Positions 1 through 10,929 of a stretch of DNA of 64,000 bases are shown piece by piece. The position numbers were made by a program, and so were the translations under genes. The stretch is from positions 6,571,317 to 6,635,316 of the forward strand of contig OZ023206.1 in assembly GCA_963995525.1 (NCBI GenBank). The letters run 5' to 3'. Position 1 is the first letter of the stretch; each line of letters starts with the position of its first letter. The DNA comes from Escarpia spicata. Taxonomy: Eukaryota > Annelida > Polychaeta > Sabellida > Siboglinidae. The notes below the pieces were generated by a model, which searched no databases, had not been told where the DNA came from, and saw only the letters and a program-made list of their open reading frames with translations.

Positions 1-1215
1 GGTGAGTTCGCAATGGACTGTGCAAAGGCAATATTATTGATATACATATATACTCAGGGAATGTCACACAAAGTATGTTTAATCAACATTGCGGAGCAGC
101 CCTTTTTGATTAAAAGGAGGATGGACAGAACGAATCAATGGACACGCCCTGTTTGAAACATTCTCTCCACCCCAAAGTCGTGTGCGCTGGAATGTGATCA
201 GACCTCCGATCACGTCCACATAACTCCCATGTGTATATTGATAAAATAGTATAGTTGACACACTTCTGCGTACTGAAAATGTATTGGCAATGGATCTATT
301 TTCAGTGCGCAAAATATTGTCAAATATAATGTTTACCAATCTAGCACTGAAATCCGATCTCCCCAAATATTACGCAATGGAAACCGATCCCGCTCTCCCC
401 CACCTCTGGATGATAGCTCTCACAAGAGAATAATGCCGTGATTTTATAATAGTTAGGCTATTGTACAAGTAATTTTTTTTTAAATTAAAGTGTGCATGTT
501 CACACACCTAATTAAAGTTTGCAATAATCCCAAAAAATGTTATTCCAAAGTTCACAAACATAATAATTAACATGCAGTAATACTAGTTTGAATATGCTTC
601 TCATCTAGCTGTTCACGGTAGCAGTTCACGCATGTCTAACATTGTCAATTCCATATTGTGGCAGTTCAAACTTTATGCCACAAGTTTCTGCAATATGAAC
701 ATTATTGATGTTTTGTAACCTCAGTCGAAAGCACTATCAAGAAGTCCTGAATGAGAAACTACTAAACAACGTTTCATGTTTTTACAAAGGATGTGTACAT
801 GCGATATAGAGAATGTGTGTAGCTCTTAACTAACGTGAACTCATTGTAGTACGAATAAATATATATTATAAATACACATGTATGCTACGTTAGCACAACA
901 AATGTGTGTTGTGTATATGATAGATATTGTCCTATTTGGTGACTAAGCTACGTCAGAAAGTAAACGGTCGCTACGCCTACAGGGGTAGTGGACTTCGTTC
1001 CGTTTTTTCGCGAATAAGAAATTAAATTGAAACTATTTTATAGTTGCACACTAAACGCGTTTGGACGGGTAGTCTACCTTCAGCATTTGTATTGTGCTAT
1101 TGAAAACAATGCATCGATAAATTATTATCAATTGAGGAACATACTCCTTACCATTAAAACAATGAATTGCTCTCAACAACATAATTAACACAGAACCATT
1201 ACTTCGTGCTAATTA
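1..1215. other. Upstream intron or intergenic sequence, no gene seen
   Basis: AT-rich sequence without a convincing coding segment on either strand. It is probably an intron of the tetraspanin whose later exons begin at 4504. The window opens with GGTGAGT, a perfect donor motif, so an upstream exon could end at position 1. One base of exon cannot prove this. Confidence 0.4.
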
Positions 1216-1219
1216 TTGC

Positions 1220-4200
1220 AGATGAACCACTTTATTGGTATCTTGTGTCTTGTAGTACTACTATGGACTGATCGTGCTGCTTGTGGTTCAGTACCTCACT
1301 GTGTTCATAGTCGCGCTCTTGTACTGTTCACAGACGAACCACTTTATTGGTATCTTGTGTCTTGTAGTACTACTATGGACTGGTCGTGCTGCTTGTGGTT
1401 CAGTACCTCACTCTGTTCATAGTCGCGCTCTTGTACTGTTCACAGACGAACCACTTTATTGGTATCTTGTGTCTTGTAGTACTACTATGGACTGGTCGTG
1501 CTGCTTGTGGTTCAGTACCTCACTCTGTTCATAGTCGCGCTCTTGTACTGTTCACAGATGAACCACTTTATTGGTATCTTGTGTCTTGTAGTACTACTAT
1601 GGACTGGTCGTGCTGCTTGTGGTTCAGTACCTCACTGTGTTCATCGTCGCGCTCTTGTACTGTTCACAGACGAACCACTTTATTGGTATCTTGTGTCTTG
1701 TAGTACTACTATGGACTGGTCGTGCTGCTTGTGGTTCAGTACCTCACTCTGTTCATAGTCGCGCTCTTGTACTGTTCACAGACGAACCACTTTATTGGTA
1801 TCTTGTGTCTTGTAGTACTACTATGGACTGGTCGTGCTGCTTGTGGTTCAGTACCTCACTCTGTTCATAGTCGCGCTCTTGTACTGTTCACAGACGAACC
1901 ACTTTATTGGTATCTTGGGTCTTGTAGTACTACTATGGACTGGTCGTGCTGCTTGTGGTTCAGTACATCACTCTGTTCATAGTCGCGCTCTTGTACTGTT
2001 CACAGACGAACCACTTTATTGGTATCTTGTGTCTTGTAGTACTACTATGGACTGGTCGTGCTGCTTGTGGTTCAGTACCTCACCCTGTTCATAGTCGCGC
2101 TCTTGTACTGTTCACAGATGAACCACTTTATTGGTATCTTGTGTCTTGTAGTACTACTATGGACTGGTCGTGCTGCTTGTGGTTCAGTACCTCACTCTGT
2201 TCATCGTCGCGCTCTTGTACTGTTCACAGACGAACCACTTTATTGGTATCTTGTGTCTTGTAGTACTACTATGGACTGGTCGTGCTGCTTGTAGTTCAGT
2301 AACTCACTGTGTTCATCGTCGCGCTCTTGTACTGCTCACAGATGAACCACTTTATTGGTATCTTGTGTCTTGTAGTACTACTATGGACTGGTCGTGCTGC
2401 TTGTGGTTCAGTACCTCACTGTGTTCATCGTCGCGCTCTCGTACTGCTCACAGACGAACCACTTTATTGGTATCTTGTGTCTTGTAGTACTACTATGGAC
2501 TGGTCGTGCTGCTTGTGGTTCAGTACCTCACTGTGTTCATCGTCGCGCTCTCGTACTGCTCACAGACGAACCACTTTATTGGTATCTTGTGTCTTGTAGT
2601 ACTACTATGGACTGGTCGTGCTGCTTGTGGTTCAGTACCTCACTGTGTTCATCGTCGCGCTCTCGTACTGCTCACAGACGAACCACTTTATTGGTATCTT
2701 GTGTCTTGTAGTACTACTATGGACTGGTCGTGCTGCTTGTGGTTCAGTACCTCACTGTGTTCATCGTCGCGCTCTCGTACTGCTCACAGACGAACCACTT
2801 TATTGGTATCTTGTGTCTTGTAGTACTACTATGGACTGATCGTGCTGCTTGTGGTTCAGTACCTCACTGTGTTCATAGTCGCGCTCTCGTACTGTTCACA
2901 GACGAACCACTTTATTGGTATCTTGTGTCTTGTAGTACTACTATGGACTGGTCGTGCTGCTTGTGGTTCAGTACCTCACTGTGTTCATCGTCGCGCTCTC
3001 GTACTGCTCACAGACGAACCACTTTATTGGTATCTTGTGTCTTGTAGTACTACTATGGACTGGTCGTGCTGCTTGTGGTTCAGTACCTCACTGTGTTCAT
3101 CGTCGCGCTCTCGTACTGTTCACAGACGAACCACTTTATTGGTATCTTGGGTCTTGTAGTACTACTATGGACTGGTCGTGCTGCTTGTGGTTCAGTACCT
3201 CACTGTGTTCATCGTCGCGCTCTTGTACTGTTCACAGACGAACCACTTTATTGGTATCTTGTGTCTTGTAGTACTACTATGGACTGGTCGTGCTGCTTGT
3301 AGTTCAGTACCTCACTGTGTTCATCGTCGCGCTCTTGTACTGCTCACAGACGAACCACTTTATTGGTATCTTGTGTCTTGTAGTACTAATATGGACTGGT
3401 CATGCTGCTTGTGGTTCAGTACCTCACTGTGTTCATCGTCGCGCTCTTGTACTGTTCACAGATGAACCACTTTATTGGTATCTTGTGTTTTGTAGTACTA
3501 CTATGGACTGGTCGTGCTGCTTGTGGTTCAGTACCTCACTGTGTTCATCGTCGCGCTCTTGTACTGTTCACAGACGAACCACTTTATTGGTATCTTGGGT
3601 CTTGTAGTACTACTATGGACTGGTCGTGCTGCTTGTGGTTCAGTACCTCATTGTGTTCATCGTGGCGCTCTTGTACTGTTCACAGACGAACCACTTTATT
3701 GATATCTTGTGTTTTGTAGTACTACTATGGACTGGTCGTACTGCTTGTGGTTCAGTACCTCACTGCGTTCATCGTCGCGCTCTTGTACTGTTCATAGACG
3801 AACCACTTTATTGGTATCTTGTGTTTTGTAGTACTACTATGGACTGGTCGTGCTGCTTGTGGTTCAGTACCTCACTGTGTTCATCGTCGCGCTCTTGTAC
3901 TGTTCATAGACGAACCACTTTATTGGTATCTTGTGTCTTGTAGTACTACTATGGACTGGTCGTGCTGCGTGTGGTTCAGTACCTCACTGTGTTCATCGTC
4001 GCGCTCTTGTACTGTTCATAGACGAACCACTTTATTGGTATCTTGTGTCTTGTAGTACTTCTATGGACTGGTCGTACTGCTTGTGGTTCAGTACCTCACT
4101 GTGTTCATCGTCGCGCTCTTGTACTGTTCATAGACGAACCACTTTATTGGTATCTTGTGTCTTGTAGTACTTCTATGGACTGGTCGTACTGCTTGTGGTT

Positions 4201-4577
4201 CAGTACCTCACTATGTTCATCGTCGCGCTCTTGTACTGTTCATAGACGAACCACTTTATTGGTATCTTGTGTCTTGTAGTACTACTATGGACTGGTCGTG
4301 CTGCTTGTGGTTCAGTACCTCACTGTGTTCATCGTCGCGCTCTTGTACTGTTCACAGACGAACCACTTTATTGGTATCTTGTGTCTTGTAGTACTACTAT
4401 GGACTGGTCGTGCTGCTTGTGGTTCAGTACCTCACTGTGTTCATCGTCGCGCTCTTGTACTGTTCACAGACGAACCACTTTATTGGTATCTTGTGTCTTG
4501 TAGTACTACTATGGACTGGTTGTACTGCTTGTGGTTCAGTACCTCACTGTGTTCATCGTCGCGCTCTTGTACTGTTC
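1220..4577 (+). repeat. 112-bp minisatellite, 30 units, built on the tetraspanin TM3 exon acceptor
   Basis: Thirty head-to-tail units of exactly 112 bp. The acceptor-like TTGTAG|TACTACTATGG recurs from 1256 to 4504, which is 29 x 112 = 3248 bp with no net indel. Each unit has about 38 bp of intron end (CAGACGAACCACTTTATTGG, then the pyrimidine tract and TAG) and about 74 bp copied from the start of the TM3 exon. Only the last unit leads into real downstream coding sequence. Because 112 is not divisible by 3, use of an earlier acceptor shifts frame and meets a stop within about 105 codons. Units differ at a few recurrent sites, for example CATAGTCG/CATCGTCG and TTGTACTG/TCGTACTG. Confidence 0.95.
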
Positions 4578-4695
4578 ACCGTCGATCCGCAAGTCCTTGC
4601 CGTACTTCTACCCGTTGAAAGCTCTCAAGTTGTGTATTATGAAGTACCAAGAAGACGATGATCTCCGGAACATAATCGATGCCGTCCAAAAAAAG
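4504..4695 (+). CDS. Tetraspanin (TspanC8 type), exon with TM3 and start of large extracellular loop
   Basis: A 64-codon exon, phase 0 at both ends, with acceptor TTGTAG at 4498-4503 and donor AAG|GTAAAT at 4695. It encodes a hydrophobic helix (GLVVLLVVQYLTVFIVALLY) matching tetraspanin TM3. A polar stretch follows, ending KYQEDDDLRNIIDAVQKK, which aligns with the segment before the CCG motif in TSPAN5/14/17/33 (pattern YRDDIDLQNLID). The next in-phase exon starts FKCCG, as expected. The first 74 bp are shared with the 30-unit array upstream, so the exon start sits inside the last repeat. TM1 and TM2 exons are not found and probably lie left of the window. The family organises membrane microdomains; TspanC8 members escort the protease ADAM10. 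Confidence 0.85.
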
Positions 4696-4785
4696 GTAAA
4701 TCGCATAGACCATTGGAGAACGTGTCATAGTTTCAAGTTAAATATCTTGTAATTTATCAGCAGGTCTTAATAATTATACAATAAC

Positions 4786-4905
4786 GATTGTGTGTGTGTG
4801 TGTGTGTGTGTGTGGGCGCGCGCGTGTGTGTGTGTGTGTGTGTATACCAGGTATATTGTACATATTATATGTGCGTGCGTGCGTGTGTGTGCGTGTGTAA
4901 ATTTT
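4786..4905. repeat. (TG)n microsatellite with GC interruptions
   Basis: Alternating TG tract with GCGCGCG interruptions and a second block TGCGTGCGTGCGTGTGTG, inside the tetraspanin intron. Confidence 0.9.
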
Positions 4906-4930
4906 GAAATAATAACTACATACATGCTAC

Positions 4931-6313
4931 CAAAAATAGATAAGCGAGCGAAAAATGAACAACTCAGAACAAGTCTAAAACATGAAATTCTACGGTCGCT
5001 AGCACCCTCACGGCTCGTCCTGTCCCGACGATCTTGGTATCATTTGAAAGGATGCACTTGTTATTCTGGCGACATCTAGATTCCCCGGTAACCGTTCAAA
5101 GAACACCGATAAATGGACTTACAATCATGCCGTTTTCAGTGTTCTGGACGGTTCCGAACGATGTTGGCGGCGGGTACTCAGTACACTAATCTTCCGATTG
5201 TGGCGGTGTTTTCCTCATTTGCATAGGTTCAGACATGCGCACTTCGCCATTTCTTGATTTAATGTTATAAGCTCCACCCACTTTTAAACCAAGGCGAAAC
5301 TGATGTGCTTTGATCGCAGCAAAACCGACATATCTCTACGTCGGCGTGACATCACAATAAAGTACGCCACCCAACGGATTCGTTGCGTTGGTTGGTTGAT
5401 ATACGTGATCGTGATACGTCACGCCTATTTCACGTATTTCATTTTAGCAGCCGTTTGAAAGTGGGTGGAGCTTACACCAAAGACCGTATATCAATACAAG
5501 ACGGTGCAGCGCACGCTATCTACAATGTTCGAGGAAAGTACGTAAGCAGTTCGTCCGCCATTCTGGAATTGCGCCAAGCCAGACCATACGCGTGCAGAAA
5601 ATGCAGTTCTTTGCATTATCATTGCTCAACATTTTCAACAATAAAGTGAACATTTTAATTATATAAGAAGTGGTACAGCCTGATGATTATTCTGGTGAAA
5701 CACGACGAAGTTCAGTTGGCTCAATAAATAATTGCAACGTTTCTACGAGGTTTGTTTGCAAATTTCAATATTTTGAATTGTTATAGGTAAAAAACTTCAA
5801 GGATTACTTTAATATATTTCATTTTATATGACGTATCACCACTTGGTGATTATTCTTATGAAATGAGGTGACTGAACAAATACGCTAACATCGCGCACTG
5901 CGGTCCCGTAGGCGCATGCGCTTGCCTCCCGAATGGCGGACAAAAACCTTCAGTGTAGACTGCCATTTTCTCGCTCAGTGACGCCTCCTGTCCAAATAGA
6001 GGCTCCTTGCTTATACCATGAAATCAGATAGTGGTGCCTCAATCGGTAGATTGGTGAACTGTGTCGACGAAACAACATGGTTCGCAGTGTCTAAGACACC
6101 GGAACGGGCCCGGTTGTAGGTCAATTTTCAGTTAATTTTAGGAATGATTATCAGGAAACCATTTATGTGTTTGAATAACAGAATGCTTAAACTTTCAAAC
6201 GACATCAATATTGTTGTATTCCGACGAATCGCAATGGTACTAGCAATCATTAAAAAGGCGTTTTTGGAACGTGTTTGACAGTTGTTCATTTTTCGCTCGC
6301 TTATCTATTTTTG
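4931..6313. mobile_element. Non-autonomous DNA transposon, 34-bp perfect TIRs, 7-bp target duplication
   Basis: The left end starts CAAAAATAGATAAGCGAGCG and its inverse complement closes the right end at 6313. The match stays perfect for 34 bp, through GAAAAATGAACAACT. Both ends are flanked by direct ATGCTAC (4924-4930 and 6314-6320). The 1383-bp interior has no transposase. It holds an 88-codon open frame (5383-5649) of no recognised family and smaller inner inverted repeats around AGCTCCACCCACTTT. The superfamily is uncertain: a 7-bp duplication points toward P-, hAT- or Mutator-like elements without settling it. The element lies in the tetraspanin intron. Confidence 0.85.
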
Positions 6314-6320
6314 ATGCTAC

Positions 6321-7631
6321 ATATAGCCTTTCATGCCAACAATCAAGTAATTTTTTTGTATACTACATTGAGCTCACAATCTGTATATTTTAGCATTCCA
6401 TTTGGTATTATATCACCAACATATCTTCATTCGTGTGCATTGGGTATTTTCTGACGGGTTTGTTTGGCATCAAACAACACCAACATCTTGGTCAGCATTT
6501 GCAGGCTACTGGTTAGCTTTAAATGCTTAACGAAGTTCACAACATTGTAAATACAGAGATATGCATCTTTGGTGGTGGGTGGACTGACATTGACTTTCAT
6601 CGCATCTCAGACTACATAATATATGTTGGTCCTACCCAAACCCAGGAGTTCTTTAGCTCAAACGTAGCGCTATGATGCACTGAAACTCGCTGCATATAGA
6701 CTTGGAATTGCACCATTTTGTTTTAATAATACTTTACCAAAACTCATCCATTGGCACGTCTGTTCTGGCAAAGTCTATTTTGCTGATCATTTGGTATTGC
6801 TATTAACACTAGACACTTTAATTTGTACCCATCATTGAAGGGCAAAAATTATATTTCATACACAAAATATAGTGGATACATAATAAAACTTCAATATTTG
6901 ATAGGTTAGCCAACACTATATGGTACGCAAGCTAAAACTACCGTGAGAACCATTTCAACAAATTTTTATTGCAAACATTTTCGTAGCATATATTTGCATT
7001 ATAAATAACAATGTTTATTACGACATCCGTATTTACGTGCGATCTACTACAGGACCACATACTAATATTCAAAATGTGTATTAGTATAATATTAGGATAA
7101 GGTATATATCTCATCCATGCATATTATAACAATTATTAGCCAATCATTTATATGTACAATCTATTTTGTTGAAAATATGTTGACATTTTTCTTTAAAAAA
7201 ATAACTGATACTCACTCAACGATTATAATGATTTATCAACGGAACAACTATGGTGAATAAGTACACCTAAAAGACACGTAAATGTGCCATACTCTCCCTT
7301 ACTACCACAAAAACGCGCCTTCCACTTGGTCAGAGCGCTGTCTGAAGGGTAGAGACGATCCCATCCCATGCGATAACGTAGAAAACGGATAACGTATAAT
7401 ATGAATTTGAATGTTTTCGAACAGTCTATGGTCAACTTATATCTATGTGGCCAACAGTGCCCTTGTCTTGCAGAAGAAGCAATGGATCTACCTATCATAT
7501 ATCACATTATAAACCTAAGAAAGCATGTAACTGAGAAATATGATGGCGTACAACGCATTCTTAACATTCTACAACTAGGGAAGTTGATTTGACTAAAGGT
7601 TATGTTACCGACATCTTTGCTTGTGTAACAG
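6321..7631. other. Remainder of tetraspanin intron
   Basis: AT-rich sequence with no conserved coding segment. Short open frames around 7223-7592 look like neither tetraspanin nor any family I recognise. Confidence 0.5.
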
Positions 7632-7766
7632 TTCAAGTGTTGTGGCTACAGCTTCTCCGGTGAAGGTTACAAGGACTGGGGATATAACATGTACTTTAAC
7701 TGCTCTAAGGATAATAGAAGTGTGTCCCGGTGCGGCGTACCATATTCCTGTTGCAAACCAACAAAG
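7632..7766 (+). CDS. Tetraspanin exon: CCG motif and large extracellular loop
   Basis: A 45-codon exon, phase 0 at both ends, with acceptor TGTAACAG and donor AAG|GTCAGT. It carries the family hallmarks in order: FKCCG, a DW pair (YKDWGYNMYFNC), RCGVPYSCC and CKPTK. CCG and the later SCC are the diagnostic tetraspanin cysteines that form the loop disulfides. With MCGYG and DGC in the next two exons the loop has eight cysteines, the TspanC8 pattern. NMYFNC and CGVPYSCC most resemble TSPAN5/14/17 and TSPAN33 as I recall them. Confidence 0.93.
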
Positions 7767-7935
7767 GTCAGTCTCCAATAGCAACGTCTCATTGATAAGT
7801 TACTGTAGAATACGTTGTTGAAAGATGCACACATGGACACTGTTTATGTGCTTATGCTATATACACTGTGCTTTGTTTATTTGGTTAGTACTTGTCTACG
7901 TTGTATGTCAACTATTTTAGGAACATTAAACATAT

Positions 7936-7937
7936 AA

Positions 7938-7968
<31 letters not shown>

Positions 7969-8009
7969 TATTTATACTTATATACATGTTTATATATACA
8001 CATATATAG
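7936..8009. repeat. (TA)n microsatellite
   Basis: Run of TATATA with TGTATA and CATATA interruptions in a tetraspanin intron. Confidence 0.85.
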
Positions 8010-8269
8010 GTCGTTAATACATCCTTCTACTGTCCACCGTTTTTGTTGTGAGCCTTCGAACCAGTAATTGTTCTTACAAACATGCTGCTTGCGTTGTGTT
8101 GTTGCGCTGTCACCTATATTGTTATATATAAAATATTCAAAAATATCATTAAATTTCTTTCTCTGTGGACACTATTTGTAACTTTGTAGCTATTTTCACT
8201 TATGCCTATATTTAGAATGTCATGTAGTCTATCAAATATGAATGACGAAATGTTGTATTTTGTGTGCAG

Positions 8270-8317
8270 GACGGAAGAAAAAATGTCATGTGTGGCTACG
8301 GTGTCGTTGGAGAAAAT
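8270..8317 (+). CDS. Tetraspanin exon: loop segment with seventh cysteine
   Basis: A 16-codon exon, phase 0 at both ends, with acceptor TGTGTGCAG and donor AAT|GTAAGC. It reads DGRKNVMCGYGVVGEN; MCGYG matches the conserved (N)T(Q/M)CGY element of TspanC8 loops. It is too short to be found by ORF length and was located from phase and family order. Confidence 0.85.
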
Positions 8318-8652
8318 GTAAGCTGATCCAACAGTTTAAATAATTAAGTTATAATATTTATATTATCTAATTTGTAGATTCTAGTATGGACATCACTATT
8401 CAACTATTGTCTATGTACAATCTGACTAGGTAGCCAATCATACAGAGTAAACAGGCATAATGCACTAGTACGGTCTAATTCATAATTCCCAGTATGTATC
8501 TGAAAGATTGTGATTTCTTGTTATTTGGCTGATAACATTAGCAAATAGAGGCGTGAAAACATACAGTTCAGGGAAGACAAAAACAAACAGGATAATAATG
8601 GTTTGTAACACAATAGCAATGAGACGTTTGAAAATAATAGCAATAAGGCATA

Positions 8653-8842
8653 CAGTCGAACCTCGCTTTACGGTCACTTTGGCAATACAGCCATCTCGCT
8701 ATTACGGTCACCCTAGGACAGTCCCAAATTGTTTCTGTAAAAGTAATGTATCCAAAAAAATTAATCCAGTTAATACGGTCACCTCGCCATTAAGATCACG
8801 TTTGCCCAGTACCGAGGGTGACCTTAATAGGGAGGTTCCACC
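8653..8842. mobile_element. Short pogo/Tigger-like MITE
   Basis: About 190 bp with imperfect terminal inverted repeats: CAGTCGAACCTCGCTTTACG at the left, and the inverse complement of GGAACCTCCCTATTAAGGTC at the right. A TA precedes the left end. The palindromic gene-free structure and CAGT...GAACCTCG start are typical of pogo-type Tc1/mariner MITEs. The right end is eroded. It lies in a tetraspanin intron. Confidence 0.65.
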
Positions 8843-9037
8843 TAAAAGACACTGCTAATGTAGCTTAGCTGTGTCTTTTATTGGGTAATAATCTGATGTG
8901 ATTTCAGCCTGACGTTACTGATATTTATGACCATCTGCAATGGTATTCTGTATGATGCTTCACGTTTCTTTACAAAATTGGCACATCGTTATCACTCACT
9001 AACACTGCCAATATCAGGTAATATATTTTCTTTTCAG

Positions 9038-9154
9038 ACGGTAGTCATTTCGAAGAAGATATACTTGGACGGATGTCTAAGGGGATTTGCTACTTGGATC
9101 GAAAATAACCTCCTTCTTGTTGGAGGTATAATGGCTGCACTCTTCGTACCACAG
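9038..9154 (+). CDS. Tetraspanin exon: end of loop and TM4
   Basis: A 39-codon exon, phase 0 at both ends, with acceptor TTCTTTTCAG and donor CAG|GTGTGT. DGCLRGFATWIENN contains the eighth loop cysteine and aligns with the GC...W...N block before TM4. LLLVGGIMAALFVPQ begins TM4. The PQ in TM4 recalls TSPAN33. Confidence 0.88.
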
Positions 9155-9835
9155 GTGTGTATTCAACCTGCTCACACTTTCACTGTGATGTCATTTCAAT
9201 ATTTGAATTCATACACAAATTATGTGTTTTATTACGAAATTTGCCATGTTCTAGTAACGTATTTAATTTGAAATCTGTCGTAAGGAATAATCAAGGCATC
9301 ATCTAAAATAAGATATTTGTGAATATATTGTGGTCTCCTGTACGACAGCCATTTTGGAGATGGTAGTTAATTTATTGAAACAACTGCAAGGCCTAATTTC
9401 CTTTATAAATAGTCACGTGTGCTGTAGTACTATAATTGAAAATAGATGTTTGGCGATATGCAGGAAACTTGTCAGAACAGAATACTATCCAAAGGAATCG
9501 AACACGTATTTGTTTTACTGTACGTCAGTTTAATTTTTTCTAAAGTGAGAAAATATCGGACATATCCATGTTTTCTTTGTTCACAATGTCGTTGCATAGC
9601 GCAATAACACCCATTTCATATTAACTGCAGTTCAAGCGTGTTGTCACACACGCTGTCTGGTATAAAACACTATAATTGGTGACAATATGTTAGCAACAGC
9701 CAATTAAATTTCAAATATTTCTTTTCCAATGTAATAGATATTCCGAAAGTACGTGTTGCTTGCATATACATTTTGATCTGTGCTTTCTGATATGTTAATA
9801 TTTAGCTACAAATATAAATGCATGTTTTATTGTAG

Positions 9836-9904
9836 GTGATGGCCATTAAATGTACACAGACGCTGCAGTATGAAATTCAGATGCAGATACGCCAGTGGCA
9901 TTAA
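9836..9904 (+). CDS. Tetraspanin last coding exon: end of TM4 and short tail
   Basis: Acceptor TTATTGTAG, then 22 codons (VMAIKCTQTL..., ending QIRQWH) and a TAA at 9902-9904. It finishes the membrane helix and leaves a tail of about 12 residues. The cysteine near the inner face is a possible palmitoylation site by family analogy. Confidence 0.85.
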   Translation: MMAIKCTQTLQYEIQMQIRQWH

Positions 9905-9984
9905 AACATCAATCTGCGTTTGATTAAACGCAACAGTTTCTGGCCACATTATTATATAAGAAACGTTAGGTCATATTGTAGATA

Positions 9985-9990
9985 AATAAA
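9985..9990 (+). terminator. Polyadenylation signal AATAAA of the tetraspanin
   Basis: AATAAA 81 bp past the stop codon, in GATAAATAAAACAG. It fits a very short 3' UTR. Confidence 0.7.
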
Positions 9991-10088
9991 ACAGTTCACA
10001 ATGTATACATATTTGTTTGAGAATAGTTTAACAATTACTACAATACATATTATAAATGTCATTTCAGTAAATTGAGAATATGTCAAAT

Positions 10089-10270
<182 letters not shown>

Positions 10271-10499
10271 ATCAAATACAAACATATGTTAGATTGACAT
10301 TTGGATCATTAGGTATCCACCGTATTTACGTTATATTTATCGGCATCTTTTGTTAATGTTGGCTGTTTATGGTAATGTACTTGTAGTTTGAATTTCCGTA
10401 AATTTATAAACTGTAATGGCGAGAATGATATTTATGTTGTCTTACTAATAAATATTACGATATTTATATAATACTCGCAGACGTATATGGATATTATAT

Positions 10500-10570
10500 T
10501 ACATACATGATTGCGCAAGCGCGCACGCCCCCCCCCACACACCCGCGCGCGCGTACGCACACACGAACGT
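10500..10570. repeat. Low-complexity GC/CA tract
   Basis: Alternating GCGCGC, a run of C, and CACACA, with Z-DNA-prone (CG)n/(CA)n character. No gene is seen from 9991 to 10930 apart from this, the (AC)n tract and an ATT/AAT-rich stretch at 10870-10925. Confidence 0.8.
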
Positions 10571-10929
10571 GAACACATTTGTGTGAACACGCATGTGCTG
10601 GAGTGCATATGCATATGCATACTTGATCTCGGGACTGCATGGTATGATCTCAGCTAAACTAACCTACCACACTGTTTTCGCTATGGTTTTAGTATTATGA
10701 CAACTAATGCTGCAACCAACCCTTCCTGTATTTGGTTGTTTAAGAAGACAGTGTACCTGATACATCGGAATTAGGCTTGTGGAGAGATTTCACCAACGGA
10801 AGATTATGGACTTGGATTCAAACAACTATTATGTATGTCGAGTACTTGTATATGATGAGTAATCGTGTTAATTATTATTATTAAATAATTATTTTTATTA
10901 AATAATTATTATTATTAAATAAATTCTGA

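Noticed and set aside
1..10. GGTGAGT at the very start of the window as the donor of a tetraspanin exon
   Set aside because: A single preceding base cannot support an exon call; mentioned only as a possibility.
1216..4618. About 30 overlapping open frames of 60-106 codons on the + strand
   Set aside because: Shadows of the 112-bp repeat. Each carries the TM3 start, but all except the last lack downstream coding continuity.
6030..6120. tRNA-like stretch (GTGGTGCCTCAATCGGTAGA...GGTTCGCAG)
   Set aside because: The A-box-like part is weak, and no cloverleaf with proper acceptor and anticodon stems could be drawn.
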